A stretch of DNA of 48,570 nucleotides, taken from positions 1 to 48,570 of the forward strand of contig PABB01000003.1 of NCBI GenBank assembly GCA_002702655.1, written 5' to 3'. This stretch comes from Planctomycetaceae bacterium. GTDB lineage: Bacteria > Planctomycetota > Planctomycetia > Pirellulales > Lacipirellulaceae. This document shows, in pieces, positions 23,439 through 32,030 of the stretch. Both the position numbers and the translations under genes were made by a program. Below the pieces are notes generated by a model that searched no databases, was not told the origin of the DNA, and saw only the letters and a list, made by a program, of their open reading frames with translations. Each line of letters starts with the position of its first letter. Position 1 is the stretch's first letter.

Positions 23439-24422
23439 ATGGCAGTGGCTCGACAAGAGTCTCGACGAGACATCCTCCAACAGTGGGGGCCTGCCCGGCA
23501 CCGGTGGTCAATCTGCACGATTCATACTGGGTTTTTCCCAATGCGACTCATTCTTGATACAAATCAAGCCGATCGAATTCGATTTTCCTACAAGCAGCTG
23601 CCGTTGGAACGCCGCCCCACCCTCGTTATTCCGCCCTTCGTATGGGCCGAGCTTGTCCTAGGGAGTGGCAGCGATGCCAGGCGGCGAGCGCTACTTCGTT
23701 TTGATCTCACTTTCGGAATGGACATGAGCTCAATCTTTGACGAGCTCGCTCGACTCAATGAAGAGGGCATTCGAAGGTTCATTCCAATTCGGAAAGATAC
23801 TGGCGACGCTCTCAGGCGCATACGCTTCAACTTCGAGCACCCTACTACTGAGCAACGCCGGCTGGCAACGAAGTTTAGGCGGGAGGCGATTCAGCATCGC
23901 GATTCGTTTGGTCCATATCTGGCGCAGATGGGAAAAAAGAACCGCGACGCCGTGGCTCTTGCCATCCAACGGGGAGAGTCCGGGCCGGACTTTGCCAAAT
24001 GGGCTGACATCACAGAGGCTGAGCCGATTCTCTTCACTAACGCTGACGCTCCCTACCGCCGCTGGTTCGTCAAGGAAATTGTGACGGACCATGATGGAAA
24101 CCCACGGCCTATTCACTGCCACTCGGAACATAGTCTTTTCAACGCCGTATGGGACAATCATGTTTTCCGCCGTTTCTTGCGAGCAATCGCTATCGTCAGC
24201 TTCGGCTACGCTGGTGGCGTGTGGGGAGAATCACAAATGAACATGCCGTTTTCCTCAGGCAGAAACGATGAGACGGACTTTTCACTGCTTCTCTACGCGC
24301 ATGCTGGCGATATTGTCCTCACAGAAGACCGTATCAAGATCGGATTGAAGTCGGCTGATGTTGAGAATGAGATTGATATTCGAAGTTGGCAGGATTGGAT
24401 GAAGGAGCAGCGGGCAGAGTGA
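23439..24422 (+). CDS. PIN-like nuclease domain protein
   Basis: This product is 327 aa from a start with a GGAGG box five bases upstream. The PIN-like fold seems to start at an internal Met (23541) with MRLILDTNQAD, the typical first beta strand and first acidic residue. Further acidic positions lie in VWAEL and in the late pair DETDFSLLLYAHA and VLTEDRIK, the order expected for PIN active-site residues. A long helical insert lies between. PIN domains are metal-dependent RNases, often toxins, but no antitoxin gene is visible next to it. A second possibility is that translation starts at 23541, which lacks a ribosome-binding site. Confidence 0.6.
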   Translation: MAVARQESRRDILQQWGPARHRWSICTIHTGFFPMRLILDTNQADRIRFSYKQLPLERRPTLVIPPFVWAELVLGSGSDARRRALLRFDLTFGMDMSSIFDELARLNEEGIRRFIPIRKDTGDALRRIRFNFEHPTTEQRRLATKFRREAIQHRDSFGPYLAQMGKKNRDAVALAIQRGESGPDFAKWADITEAEPILFTNADAPYRRWFVKEIVTDHDGNPRPIHCHSEHSLFNAVWDNHVFRRFLRAIAIVSFGYAGGVWGESQMNMPFSSGRNDETDFSLLLYAHAGDIVLTEDRIKIGLKSADVENEIDIRSWQDWMKEQRAE

Positions 24423-24788
24423 ACTGGCGCGACACAAGGTGCCTACGAGATGCCAGCCGGGAAAAAGGACGTTCTTCTGGCTGCGTCGGACGTAAACGTC
24501 TGTGCAACTCTTAGCGGAACGGGGGGGTGCCTGGATGAATCGCTGCCCCGCTGACCGTAGGACGTTGACGCCGGAATCAACCGGCGAGTAAGCGTGCGGT
24601 CGCTACGCGCCGGGGCCCGCCGTAGCCGTCCTTTCCCGAAGCCCGTTCGTCTGGCGAGAAGGGGGAACCTCAGCCGCATGAGCCTGTTGGAGCACTCGGC
24701 GAGAACGGCGGTCGCCTGCGGGGACGCAACTTGACCGATTTTCTTACGAAAGCAGCCGAGCTGACCAGACCAACCTCTCGCCACCGCT
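24423..24788. other. Gene-free spacer
   Basis: This stretch lies between the PIN-like gene and a minus-strand secreted protein. A Thr/Arg-rich open frame on the minus strand runs through it but overlaps the real downstream gene in another frame and looks non-coding. No repeats or RNA structures stand out. Confidence 0.4.
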
Positions 24789-25112
24789 TCAATAGTCCCA
24801 GTCGCTCCACGTGTCGTACGAGGAACTGCTCCAGGCCCGATACGAATCGTAGGATGGCGTCGAGTAATAGCTTCGATAATACTGTCCATACGAGGGTTCG
24901 CGACGAGTACCGACCCGCCCTGTGTAGGGATTGACGTTGGGATAAGTCGACCAGTTGTTGTAGAAATTTCCGTCGGCGTCCGACCGATAGTGCGACTGGA
25001 CGTACGTGCCATTCGATCGAAAATAGCCTCGCACCCAGGTGTCAGCCGAGGCGTGGCCGTTGGCGAAGATGTACGCCCCGAAGAAAACGGCGAGAAAGGC
25101 GATTTTTGACAT
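24789..25112 (-). CDS. Small secreted Tyr/Ser-rich protein
   Basis: This 107-aa protein has a clear signal peptide (KIAFLAVFFGAYIFANGHASA) and a mature domain beginning WVRGYFRSNGTYVQSHYRS, then NNWSTYPNVNPYTGRVGTR, a short repeat-like exported module I have seen in other bacteria but cannot assign a function to. The tail is low complexity, rich in Tyr, Ser and Asp. The ATG at 25112 has an AGGAGC box. It is divergent from the ECF sigma gene 118 bases away and might belong to its regulon (inference). Confidence 0.75.
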   Translation of the reverse strand: MSKIAFLAVFFGAYIFANGHASADTWVRGYFRSNGTYVQSHYRSDADGNFYNNWSTYPNVNPYTGRVGTRREPSYGQYYRSYYSTPSYDSYRAWSSSSYDTWSDWDY

Positions 25113-25229
25113 TCTGGAAGCTCCTGCAAAGGGGTGTTGGATAACTGCCGCGTCAATCACAGCGGCATCGGCGACTCAAGCGAACGTGAAATCCTTCCTT
25201 TTTTCCGATCGCCGGGGAATCAGTGCCAA

Positions 25230-25859
25230 ATGTCCGAGATTCTCGCCACTCAGACCTTGCTCAGCCAAGCTCAAGGGGGGTCGAATGAGGCTCGTGAGGA
25301 GCTATTTCGCCGATATCAACAACGGGTGCTGGCGGCTGTCAGAATGCGGCTGGGACAACGTCTCCGTCGCAAGATTGAATCCTGGGATATCGTGCAAGAG
25401 GCCATGGCGGATGCGTTTCAGAGAATTGATGCGTTCGAATTCCGCACGGAAGGGGCTTTTCTAAAACTGGTTAATCAAATCGTCGAGAACAGGATCCGTG
25501 ACGCGGCGGGACACTGGGGGGCGCAGCGTCGTTGCCTGGATCGCGAAACCCCGCTGGACGCCGATGGATCGCGCGGGAATGCGCCAATCAATTGGGTCGC
25601 CGAGACCGACGCGCCCACCCCTAGCAAGATCGCCGCGCTCAACGAAGATCTTTCTCAACTCGAACAAGCGATGGATCAATTGGGCGAAGGGTCTGAGGAA
25701 CAGAGAGATTTGCTGATCGCCGTGAAGCTCGAAGGGCGCACCTATCGCGAATTGGCGACGGAACTGGGCATCTCCGAGGACGCCGTGCGAATGCGCGTGA
25801 ATCGAGCGATGGATTCCTTGACGGCGATATTTCGCCGTCTTCCTGACGCATCGCATTAG
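25230..25859 (+). CDS. ECF RNA polymerase sigma factor
   Basis: This 209-aa sigma70-family ECF factor has region 2 at about 20-85 (EELFRRYQQRVLAAVRMR, SWDIVQEAMADAFQRI) and region 4 at about 145-200 (LLIAVKLEGRTYRELATELGISEDAVRMRVNRAM). A longer than usual linker (GAQRRCLDRETPLDADGSRG) and the partner kinase match the planctomycete ECF01-type group (from memory). The ATG at 25230 is preceded by a weak box only. It is followed after three bases by a Ser/Thr kinase-TPR gene, a pairing described for planctomycete ECFs, where the kinase is thought to set sigma activity instead of an anti-sigma factor. Confidence 0.93.
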   Translation: MSEILATQTLLSQAQGGSNEAREELFRRYQQRVLAAVRMRLGQRLRRKIESWDIVQEAMADAFQRIDAFEFRTEGAFLKLVNQIVENRIRDAAGHWGAQRRCLDRETPLDADGSRGNAPINWVAETDAPTPSKIAALNEDLSQLEQAMDQLGEGSEEQRDLLIAVKLEGRTYRELATELGISEDAVRMRVNRAMDSLTAIFRRLPDASH

Positions 25860-25862
25860 GCT

Positions 25863-28800
25863 ATGCCATCAGAGCGATCCCATCAGAACGAAGAAGGTTC
25901 ATCGTCGCGACAGAGCGTTGGCGACGTCCAGTCGCCTTGCACCATTCGCGAGAAGATCGAAGGACTATTCGACCTCCTCAGATCGCCTGACCTCGCTGAC
26001 GCTGCACCAACCTCGGCGGCATGCTTGCATCCCGGGAGTCGACTCTCCGAATTCGAGATTATTCGCCACCTTGGCAGCGGCGGCATGGGCTCCGTCTATT
26101 TAGCCAAACAGACGTCGCTCGATCGACTTGTCGCTCTCAAGGTGTGTGCAGCCACGGCGTCAATCGATCGCCGAACCGCCGGGCGATTCGAACAGGAAGG
26201 CAACGCTCTTGCCAAACTGCAGCACCCCAACATCGTGCCCGTAATCGCACAGGGCGAAGCTGAAGGAACTCTCTATCTCGCGATGGAGTACGTTCCGGGA
26301 CCAACGCTTGCAGATCTGCTCGCGGCCATCGCTTCCTCGCACAACGCCCGCCGAGCGAGCGATGTTGTGGACGCGTTTCTCGACGCCAAAGTGGGAGAGC
26401 AACGTCGAGATTCGATTGATGGTCGGGGCGCCAGACTTGATCGACGCTATTTCGCCTGGATAACCGAACTGTTGCGGCGCGTTGCGGACGGACTCGCCGC
26501 GGTGCATGGAATCGGCATCATCCACCGTGACGTTAAGCCGTCAAACGTTGTCCTGGACCGGATCGGCGTGCCGAAGATCGTCGATTTTGGTCTCGCTCGG
26601 ATCGGCGCGGATAGCACCGTGACGCAAGCCGGCGACTTGTTGGGCACCCCGGCATATGCGTCCCCCGAACAACTTCGCGGGGAACAATCCGCCATGACGC
26701 CCGCTTCGGATGTGTTCTCCTTCGGCGTGATGATGTACGAATGCCTCAGCCTTAAACGGCCGTTCGACGGGCTGAACACGGCGGAAGTGATCAAGTCGGT
26801 GCTCGCCGATACGCCACCGCTCCTGCGGAGCAAGGTCAGGTCCGCTCCTTGGGAACTGGAGGCAATCGTTGACCGGTGTCTCAACAAGGTCCCCGCAGAT
26901 CGCTATGAATCGTCCCGACCTCTAGCCGATGACCTGACCTCGTTTCTCGAGTTGCGCGCGATTCAGGCGCGAAAGGCGACGGCGTCCAGAAAGCTCATGA
27001 GAGCGGCGATGAGGCGGCCTTGGCTCACCGTCAGTTTGGTCTCAGCCCTTTTGGCAATCTCAAGCGGCGGAGTCGCGGTCAGACAATCTCAACGCATCGC
27101 CGCAGAAGCTGCGGCGACAGAGCGTCAGCGACTCCTCGTCGAATCGATCGACGCCGGCGACCAGGCTGCGTTTCGTCTACTCGCTGCTGAACGTCCAACG
27201 TGGATGCACCCGTACTTAGAGCAAGTCCGCCGGAAAGGAATTGAAGCCTACGGGAGGGCGATTTCTTTCAATCCCGACGCCCCCTACGCGTACGTTCAGC
27301 GGGGCCGGTTGCGCGCCGTTGAAGATGGCGGAGTGTCAGCGGCTTTGGAGGATTTCCGACGCGCCAAACAACTGCGGCCGGGATGGACTAGCCCCTCGGC
27401 GTATCTTCAGTACTACGAGGCTGGCGTCGATACCCTCCCGCCAAAGGACGTTACGCCGAGTTCCGTCGGGCAAGTCTCAGACGACCTGTATCTGACAGGT
27501 GCCTTTCTTGCGCAAATCTGCCATGACAAGGAGGGAGCTCGCGACGCCTTTGAGAAATGTTTGCTCCTCGAGCCTCGCCACTACTGGGCTCGTGTGGAAC
27601 GAGCGGATTACGCGGCAACGTCCGACATCAATCCGAATCTCGTGGTCGACAAGCGTATTCAAGAGCTGACCATTGCAAAGGGGCTGCGACCTGATCTGCC
27701 ATTTGCTGGCGAAGCGCTGGTCGACTACCTCCAGGCAGCTGGCAAGGATCGCGCAGCGGAAGACGAATTGCGTGATCTTATCGAGAAGTTCGGACTAAAC
27801 GTCCTGCGTGCCCACCGACTCGCCGAGTTTTACGAGACCCGACGAGAGTATGTCGAGGCGCGAGATCTTCTCCTGCAAGCCAAGGAAATGGATCCCTACG
27901 GGGGGACGGGCGACAAGTTGGGAGACTTGCACATGCGGGCAGGGCAGTTGCCCGACGCAATCCACTGGTTTGAAGTTGCCAAGTCTGAAGCCAGGACGCC
28001 CTCGCCTCACATGCTGTGTCAGCTTGCCGACGCGTACGATGTCACAAAGCGGCCGGAGTTGGCAGAGACCAATTACCGAGAGGCGGTTGATATTGTCAAA
28101 CAGGCGTCGCAATGGAAATCGCTTGTCACGTACGTGCACGTCCGCTACGCGCGTTGGCTCGAATCGCAAGGCAGGCTGGTTGATGCTCAGCAGACGTTTG
28201 ACGAGCTCCTGGATCTTAAAGTGCCCGGAGGCGAGCCGTTTTTGCAGTACGCAGCGCTCCATCAACGCCAGTTTGCGCACGAGAAAGCGATCGAAGTATT
28301 GCAGCGCGGCTTGAAATCACTTTCCGCCCGCGAGTCGCGGAGCGATGCCGACCAGTTGGAGCAGTCGCTACGAAGAGCTGATCGCCACGCGCTGCAAGGC
28401 GCCTTGATCGAAGCATATTTGGCCGCCGAGCGGTACCAGGAAGCGGTAAGCGAAGTTGAGCAATTGCAGCAAGACTTCCCGTACACGCTGCAGCAAACCC
28501 AGATTCTCATCGACTTCATGGAGCGACTCAACCTGCACGAGGAGGCGCTCCTCGTAGCGCGAACTGGCGAGTTTTCCGAAGCCGTTCAGCGTGATCCTCT
28601 TCCAATCACCTCGGTCGACGTTCAGCTCTCTCGGAACAACGCGACGCGAGAACGCATGCGAAGGCAGCGCGTGCGATATTCCCTGGGCGTCACGCTCTTG
28701 CCGCGGCATTATCTGGAGCTCGCTCGAGACGACCAGGCGGAAGCCGTCGACATCCTTCAGGTGGCTGCGCGGAGATTTCCAGAGTCCTTTCAAATTCACG

Positions 28801-29165
28801 CTCGACTCGCGGCGACGCTGCAAGCGAACGGACGGCTGGACGAAGCCAATGCCGAGCTGACCGCCGCCCTCGATGCGTACGCGACCGAGATCCGCCAATT
28901 GGTCACGTGGAAAGACCTGCCGCCCATAGCTCGCCCCGTTGACTATCTTATCCGACTGGAGGAGGCCAGGGAGCCTCGCGACTTCCTTGTCGACTGCTAC
29001 CTCGCAGCCAGTCAGGAGCTTTCCCAGACCGTGACTGAGCAGTTGCAGCGATCGCTCGATGAACTCGATGCGGATATCGCTTTGATTCACGAGGCGCAGG
29101 AGCAGGCGAATACAGTCGCGACAGACCCGCAGAATGCTGAAAGCCCCGGCGGCCGCGATCCATGA
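25863..29165 (+). CDS. Membrane Ser/Thr protein kinase with TPR receptor part
   Basis: This 1100-aa Hanks-type kinase has its catalytic domain at about 62-365: glycine loop LGSGGMGSVY (70-79), Lys93, HRDVKPSN (221-228), DFG (241-243) and a GTPAYASPEQ activation-loop end, all intact. A long insert (about 155-197) separates the lobes. One membrane helix at about 386-405 is followed by about 690 residues of TPR-like helical pairs (for example AYGRAISFNPDAPYAYVQRG), probably exported. A short N-terminal extension may contact the sigma factor. It is co-transcribed with the ECF gene three bases upstream, so the likely circuit is an external signal sensed by TPRs, then kinase, then ECF-dependent transcription. 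Confidence 0.95.
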   Translation: MPSERSHQNEEGSSSRQSVGDVQSPCTIREKIEGLFDLLRSPDLADAAPTSAACLHPGSRLSEFEIIRHLGSGGMGSVYLAKQTSLDRLVALKVCAATASIDRRTAGRFEQEGNALAKLQHPNIVPVIAQGEAEGTLYLAMEYVPGPTLADLLAAIASSHNARRASDVVDAFLDAKVGEQRRDSIDGRGARLDRRYFAWITELLRRVADGLAAVHGIGIIHRDVKPSNVVLDRIGVPKIVDFGLARIGADSTVTQAGDLLGTPAYASPEQLRGEQSAMTPASDVFSFGVMMYECLSLKRPFDGLNTAEVIKSVLADTPPLLRSKVRSAPWELEAIVDRCLNKVPADRYESSRPLADDLTSFLELRAIQARKATASRKLMRAAMRRPWLTVSLVSALLAISSGGVAVRQSQRIAAEAAATERQRLLVESIDAGDQAAFRLLAAERPTWMHPYLEQVRRKGIEAYGRAISFNPDAPYAYVQRGRLRAVEDGGVSAALEDFRRAKQLRPGWTSPSAYLQYYEAGVDTLPPKDVTPSSVGQVSDDLYLTGAFLAQICHDKEGARDAFEKCLLLEPRHYWARVERADYAATSDINPNLVVDKRIQELTIAKGLRPDLPFAGEALVDYLQAAGKDRAAEDELRDLIEKFGLNVLRAHRLAEFYETRREYVEARDLLLQAKEMDPYGGTGDKLGDLHMRAGQLPDAIHWFEVAKSEARTPSPHMLCQLADAYDVTKRPELAETNYREAVDIVKQASQWKSLVTYVHVRYARWLESQGRLVDAQQTFDELLDLKVPGGEPFLQYAALHQRQFAHEKAIEVLQRGLKSLSARESRSDADQLEQSLRRADRHALQGALIEAYLAAERYQEAVSEVEQLQQDFPYTLQQTQILIDFMERLNLHEEALLVARTGEFSEAVQRDPLPITSVDVQLSRNNATRERMRRQRVRYSLGVTLLPRHYLELARDDQAEAVDILQVAARRFPESFQIHARLAATLQANGRLDEANAELTAALDAYATEIRQLVTWKDLPPIARPVDYLIRLEEAREPRDFLVDCYLAASQELSQTVTEQLQRSLDELDADIALIHEAQEQANTVATDPQNAESPGGRDP

Positions 29166-29185
29166 ACGTCCTGCAACGTCTCTTT

Positions 29186-29222
29186 GCCTTGTGGAAAAGT
29201 TGCGCCAGCAAACGCACAAGGC
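29186..29222. terminator. Inverted repeat between convergent genes
   Basis: An 8-bp perfect inverted repeat (GCCTTGTG/CACAAGGC) with a 21-base loop lies in the 62-base gap between the kinase gene and the convergent DUF5131 gene. There is no T-tract, so it is only a weak terminator candidate. Confidence 0.3.
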
Positions 29223-29227
29223 TCACG

Positions 29228-30010
29228 CTAAGATATCATTTGCAATAGCGCCTTCCTGTCGTTTCGCGAAACGATCGGACGCGTCGAGCGTTCAGGCATG
29301 TCGTCAAACGTCCTGCCTTCGAGTTCGCGGCCGCTTTGATGTTTACGAACGCCGCCCCATTGCTTGAAGAAAAACGGCACCTGAGCCGCCTCGCACTGTT
29401 TCTTGACGCTGAGGACCCAAGCTTTTTCCATCGGTCGCGCTCCGGGCCCGCTTTCGCCTCCTACAATGACCCAGTGGATATTGCGCAGATCGAGCTGGCC
29501 AACTTCTTCTAGCAGCGGCTCGACGGACAGAAACCGCACAGCTGCCGGCGCCTGTTGCAGATGGGCGATGCGCGGCACGCCGTACTTTTTGTCCTCGACG
29601 CTCACCCCCCACCAGATGTGGGACAGGTCTGCCGCGAACGAGAGTTTGGTTTGCAGCAAGTCGCGGAGCCTCTCGGAGCGCTTCGTGAGCACCTGGTAGG
29701 TGTGCCAGTTCGCAAGCTCCATCACGCGGGCGACCTGTTCGACGTACTCGTCAGGGACCCCTTCGTGAAACAGGTCGCTCATGGAATTGACGAAGACAGT
29801 CTTGGGGGACGACCAGCGAAGCGGCTCGGCGAGTTTTTCCGGAATCAGCTTCAGGTCGAAGCCCTGCTCATAGGGATGGCCCGGCACGCCGCGGAAGCGT
29901 TCGGCGAACGTCTCCGCGTAGCAGTGTTTGCACCCCGGACTGATCTTCGTGCAGCCGCGGACCGGATTCCACGTCGCGTCGGTCCATTCGATCGTCGACT
30001 TGTCGCTCAT
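29228..30010 (-). CDS. Phage Gp37/Gp68-like (DUF5131) three-Cys protein
   Basis: This 260-aa protein opens with IEWTDATWNPVRGCTKISPG and then CKHCYAE. The C-x6-C-x2-C triad (Cys20, Cys27, Cys30) is the three-Cys motif of the DUF5131/Gp37-Gp68 family, which resembles a radical-SAM-type metal site. Later blocks WWGVSVED and VIVGGESGPGARP are also family hallmarks. Its ATG overlaps the stop of the upstream tcmP gene by one base (TAATG), behind an AGGAGG box. TcmP proteins are named as partners of exactly such three-Cys proteins. The substrate is unknown; it occurs in phages and mobile elements. Confidence 0.92.
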   Translation of the reverse strand: MSDKSTIEWTDATWNPVRGCTKISPGCKHCYAETFAERFRGVPGHPYEQGFDLKLIPEKLAEPLRWSSPKTVFVNSMSDLFHEGVPDEYVEQVARVMELANWHTYQVLTKRSERLRDLLQTKLSFAADLSHIWWGVSVEDKKYGVPRIAHLQQAPAAVRFLSVEPLLEEVGQLDLRNIHWVIVGGESGPGARPMEKAWVLSVKKQCEAAQVPFFFKQWGGVRKHQSGRELEGRTFDDMPERSTRPIVSRNDRKALLQMIS

Positions 30011-31137
30011 TATTCGCCTCCTGCGGGGAACGTGATTGTCACGTTGGCCCCGATCGTGCCCCGCCTGCGCGGGGGGCAGGGCGGCTCCATGCGAATCTTG
30101 CCCTCCTGCTCGAGTCGGCACAGCACCTCGCGGTAGTTCTTTAGCACATATCCCTTGCCCTTGCTATGAGTTTCGAACAACGGCCGCAACCGGGTCGTCG
30201 TCCCGGCGCAGTCGGCCAGCAGCAAGTCTTCCAGATCGCCCAGCGGACGCAGCAGCTCGAACAGGCTGGGCCACCGCTCGTCTGCCGGATTGTACTCGAA
30301 GTTGGCGACCGTGCCTTCCTTGCGGCTGTGCTTGTACATCACGTCGCGCATGATCTCGTAGCCGCGAAAGTGCTTGCTGACGAAAAACAAATGATGCGTC
30401 GTCCGCGTTCCCGCCGGATTGCGGAAGCGAAACGGCAAGACGTACTCGCCCCCCATCTCCTCCAAGGCGGCCTGCATCTCTTCGACGATGAAGGCTTCGC
30501 GTTCGTGCGGCGCCAGCCGTCGCAGCGCGAATCGCTCGCGCAATTGATCGGCTCGCTGTTTGCCAAACAGGGCGTCCATGTGGTCCTCGACCACCGAATT
30601 GCCGAGTCCCATGCTGATCCGGTTGTAGTTGAAGAAGAAGACGCAGTCGCAGCCCCAGTCTTTCAGCACCGACTGCACCAGCTGCAGCGACAGGCCTTTG
30701 TAGCCGAACGGGTCGACGAACAAGAACGTCGGGATCAGTTTGGCGCTGGCGAACCGCTGCACCAGCTGCTCGCCGACTTCGCCGGTGGATATCTCCGGCG
30801 GGTAACGCAGTTGCTCAATGCCAGGGATCTGATTGATTTCCGTTTCCAGCGAGCGGACGTTCGCTGCGTCCTTGTCATTGAAAATCGCCACCAGCCGATC
30901 GCGGATCTGCGGGTCGGCCGCGGCGCGCTGCATGATCAGCAGCGGGGTCGAGGCGGCGCCGTTTTCGTAGCGGCCCGGTCCGGCGAACAGGTCCACATAG
31001 GCGATGCGCTGGGCGTGCTGGGGGTAACGCCGCTGGGTCTGGATCATCACGCTGGCCCAAGCCCAGAAGTAATCGGCCACGATCGCGGCCTTGATTTGCG
31101 ATTGGGCGGATTGTTCGTCAAAGAAGGTGTCGGCCAT
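30010..31137 (-). CDS. tcmP: Three-Cys-motif partner protein TcmP
   Basis: This 375-aa protein has an N-terminal Rossmann-like region with YVDLFAGPGRYENG (a SAM-binding-like loop), FLFVDPFGYKGL and CVFFFNYNRI motifs, and a C-terminal winged-helix-like part (about 270-370). These fit the TcmP family. The ATG at 31137 has a GGGGAG box, and the gene overlaps the three-Cys DUF5131 gene, its defining partner. A long open frame on the opposite strand across this gene is a shadow. The biochemical role is unknown; the pair is widespread in accessory DNA and could be a modification or defence module. Confidence 0.92.
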   Translation of the reverse strand: MADTFFDEQSAQSQIKAAIVADYFWAWASVMIQTQRRYPQHAQRIAYVDLFAGPGRYENGAASTPLLIMQRAAADPQIRDRLVAIFNDKDAANVRSLETEINQIPGIEQLRYPPEISTGEVGEQLVQRFASAKLIPTFLFVDPFGYKGLSLQLVQSVLKDWGCDCVFFFNYNRISMGLGNSVVEDHMDALFGKQRADQLRERFALRRLAPHEREAFIVEEMQAALEEMGGEYVLPFRFRNPAGTRTTHHLFFVSKHFRGYEIMRDVMYKHSRKEGTVANFEYNPADERWPSLFELLRPLGDLEDLLLADCAGTTTRLRPLFETHSKGKGYVLKNYREVLCRLEQEGKIRMEPPCPPRRRGTIGANVTITFPAGGE

Positions 31138-31567
31138 GAACGGCTCCCCGGGGCGGGCTGCGGCGGCTTGCCTAATATACTGTGCTTATGTTCATTAGTC
31201 GAGCCAAGCCGGGCGGCTCCGCGTAACGACCGACCGGCCCGCAGCACCCTGACGATTTCCCACAATCCGGACTGCGGACCGGTCGAATCGAACGTATCTC
31301 TTCTTCAGAGCACGGCTTGTTTCCCGATGGGTACTCACGCTCAGCGGGTTCTCCGCTCGGGCTCGACAGAGGGGCTGCCCCCTCGCGCCTCTGCCATCGC
31401 AGCGACCCTCGACCGAGGGGTGAAGGGTCGATGCGACGGCGACGGCGGAGGGGATCGCAACCAGTCTGTTCTTTTTTTTGAGTGGTCGGATTGCTTCAGG
31501 TCGAGGTTTGGTTGCTCTCGCGGGGTGGCGTTGTGATTCGCTCGGTGTTCCTGATGACCGGGAGGCG
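31138..31567. other. Gene-free spacer upstream of tcmP
   Basis: Likely holds the tcmP promoter: AATATA (31174-31179, TATATT on the minus strand) is a -10 candidate with only a weak -35. A T-rich run near 31471-31479 is the only other feature. No gene recognised. Confidence 0.4.
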
Positions 31568-31897
31568 TTAGCGGGCGGCGTCGGGCGCGTCCGCCTCGTC
31601 GAGCTGCGCGGCCAGTTCGGGAAAATGTCGCAGCGCAGGGGCGCCGATGGACGCGGCGCGGCGCGGGCGACTGCCGACCGCCTCGATCGGGACCAGCGAC
31701 CATTTCTCCTCCGAGGCGGTCACGTCGGACAGGGGAATGCGGACGGCCTGCCCATACCGACCGGAGGACGGGATCGCAAACGCCCCCGGCAGTCGGCCAG
31801 ACTCAATCAGCTGGCGGATTCGCTCGGGGCCGACGCCCCAACGTTGCGCGAGTTGGCCGATGCTGAGGGTCTGGGGGGTTCGCGCGGGCCTGGGCAT
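31568..31897 (-). CDS. MerR/excisionase-like HTH protein
   Basis: This 109-aa DNA-binding protein has a winged-helix excisionase-type HTH at about 10-60 (LSIGQLAQRWGVGPERIRQLIESGRLPGAF, then a wing and VRIPLSDVTA). The remaining 50 residues are basic then acidic and unassigned. It is likely the last member of the long minus-strand mobile-element operon. Such proteins direct excision or regulate element genes. The ribosome-binding site is weak. Confidence 0.75.
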   Translation of the reverse strand: MPRPARTPQTLSIGQLAQRWGVGPERIRQLIESGRLPGAFAIPSSGRYGQAVRIPLSDVTASEEKWSLVPIEAVGSRPRRAASIGAPALRHFPELAAQLDEADAPDAAR

Positions 31898-32030
31898 GAC
31901 AGTCTCGCAGATCGACAGTTAATCGGAATCGTGTCGACGGGCGGCCTTGCCCTCCGGAGCGTCCTTGCGACTGGGATGTAAGGGGAGGAGACGGCAGGAC
32001 GCACGGCGTCAGGCGCGTCTCCTCGAAATG

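Noticed and set aside
22972-23541. Minus-strand frame of 189 codons after the XRE-ImmA operon
   Set aside because: Runs through a perfect hairpin and resembles no protein; composition looks like GC-driven open frame.
24443-25156. Minus-strand frame of 237 codons, Thr/Arg-rich
   Set aside because: Overlaps in another frame a gene with a signal peptide and ribosome site; composition is typical of a shadow frame.
30166-31536. Long plus-strand open frame (456 codons) opposite tcmP
   Set aside because: Exactly antisense to a recognised family gene with a good ribosome site; the translation is Arg/His/Gln-rich with no family features.
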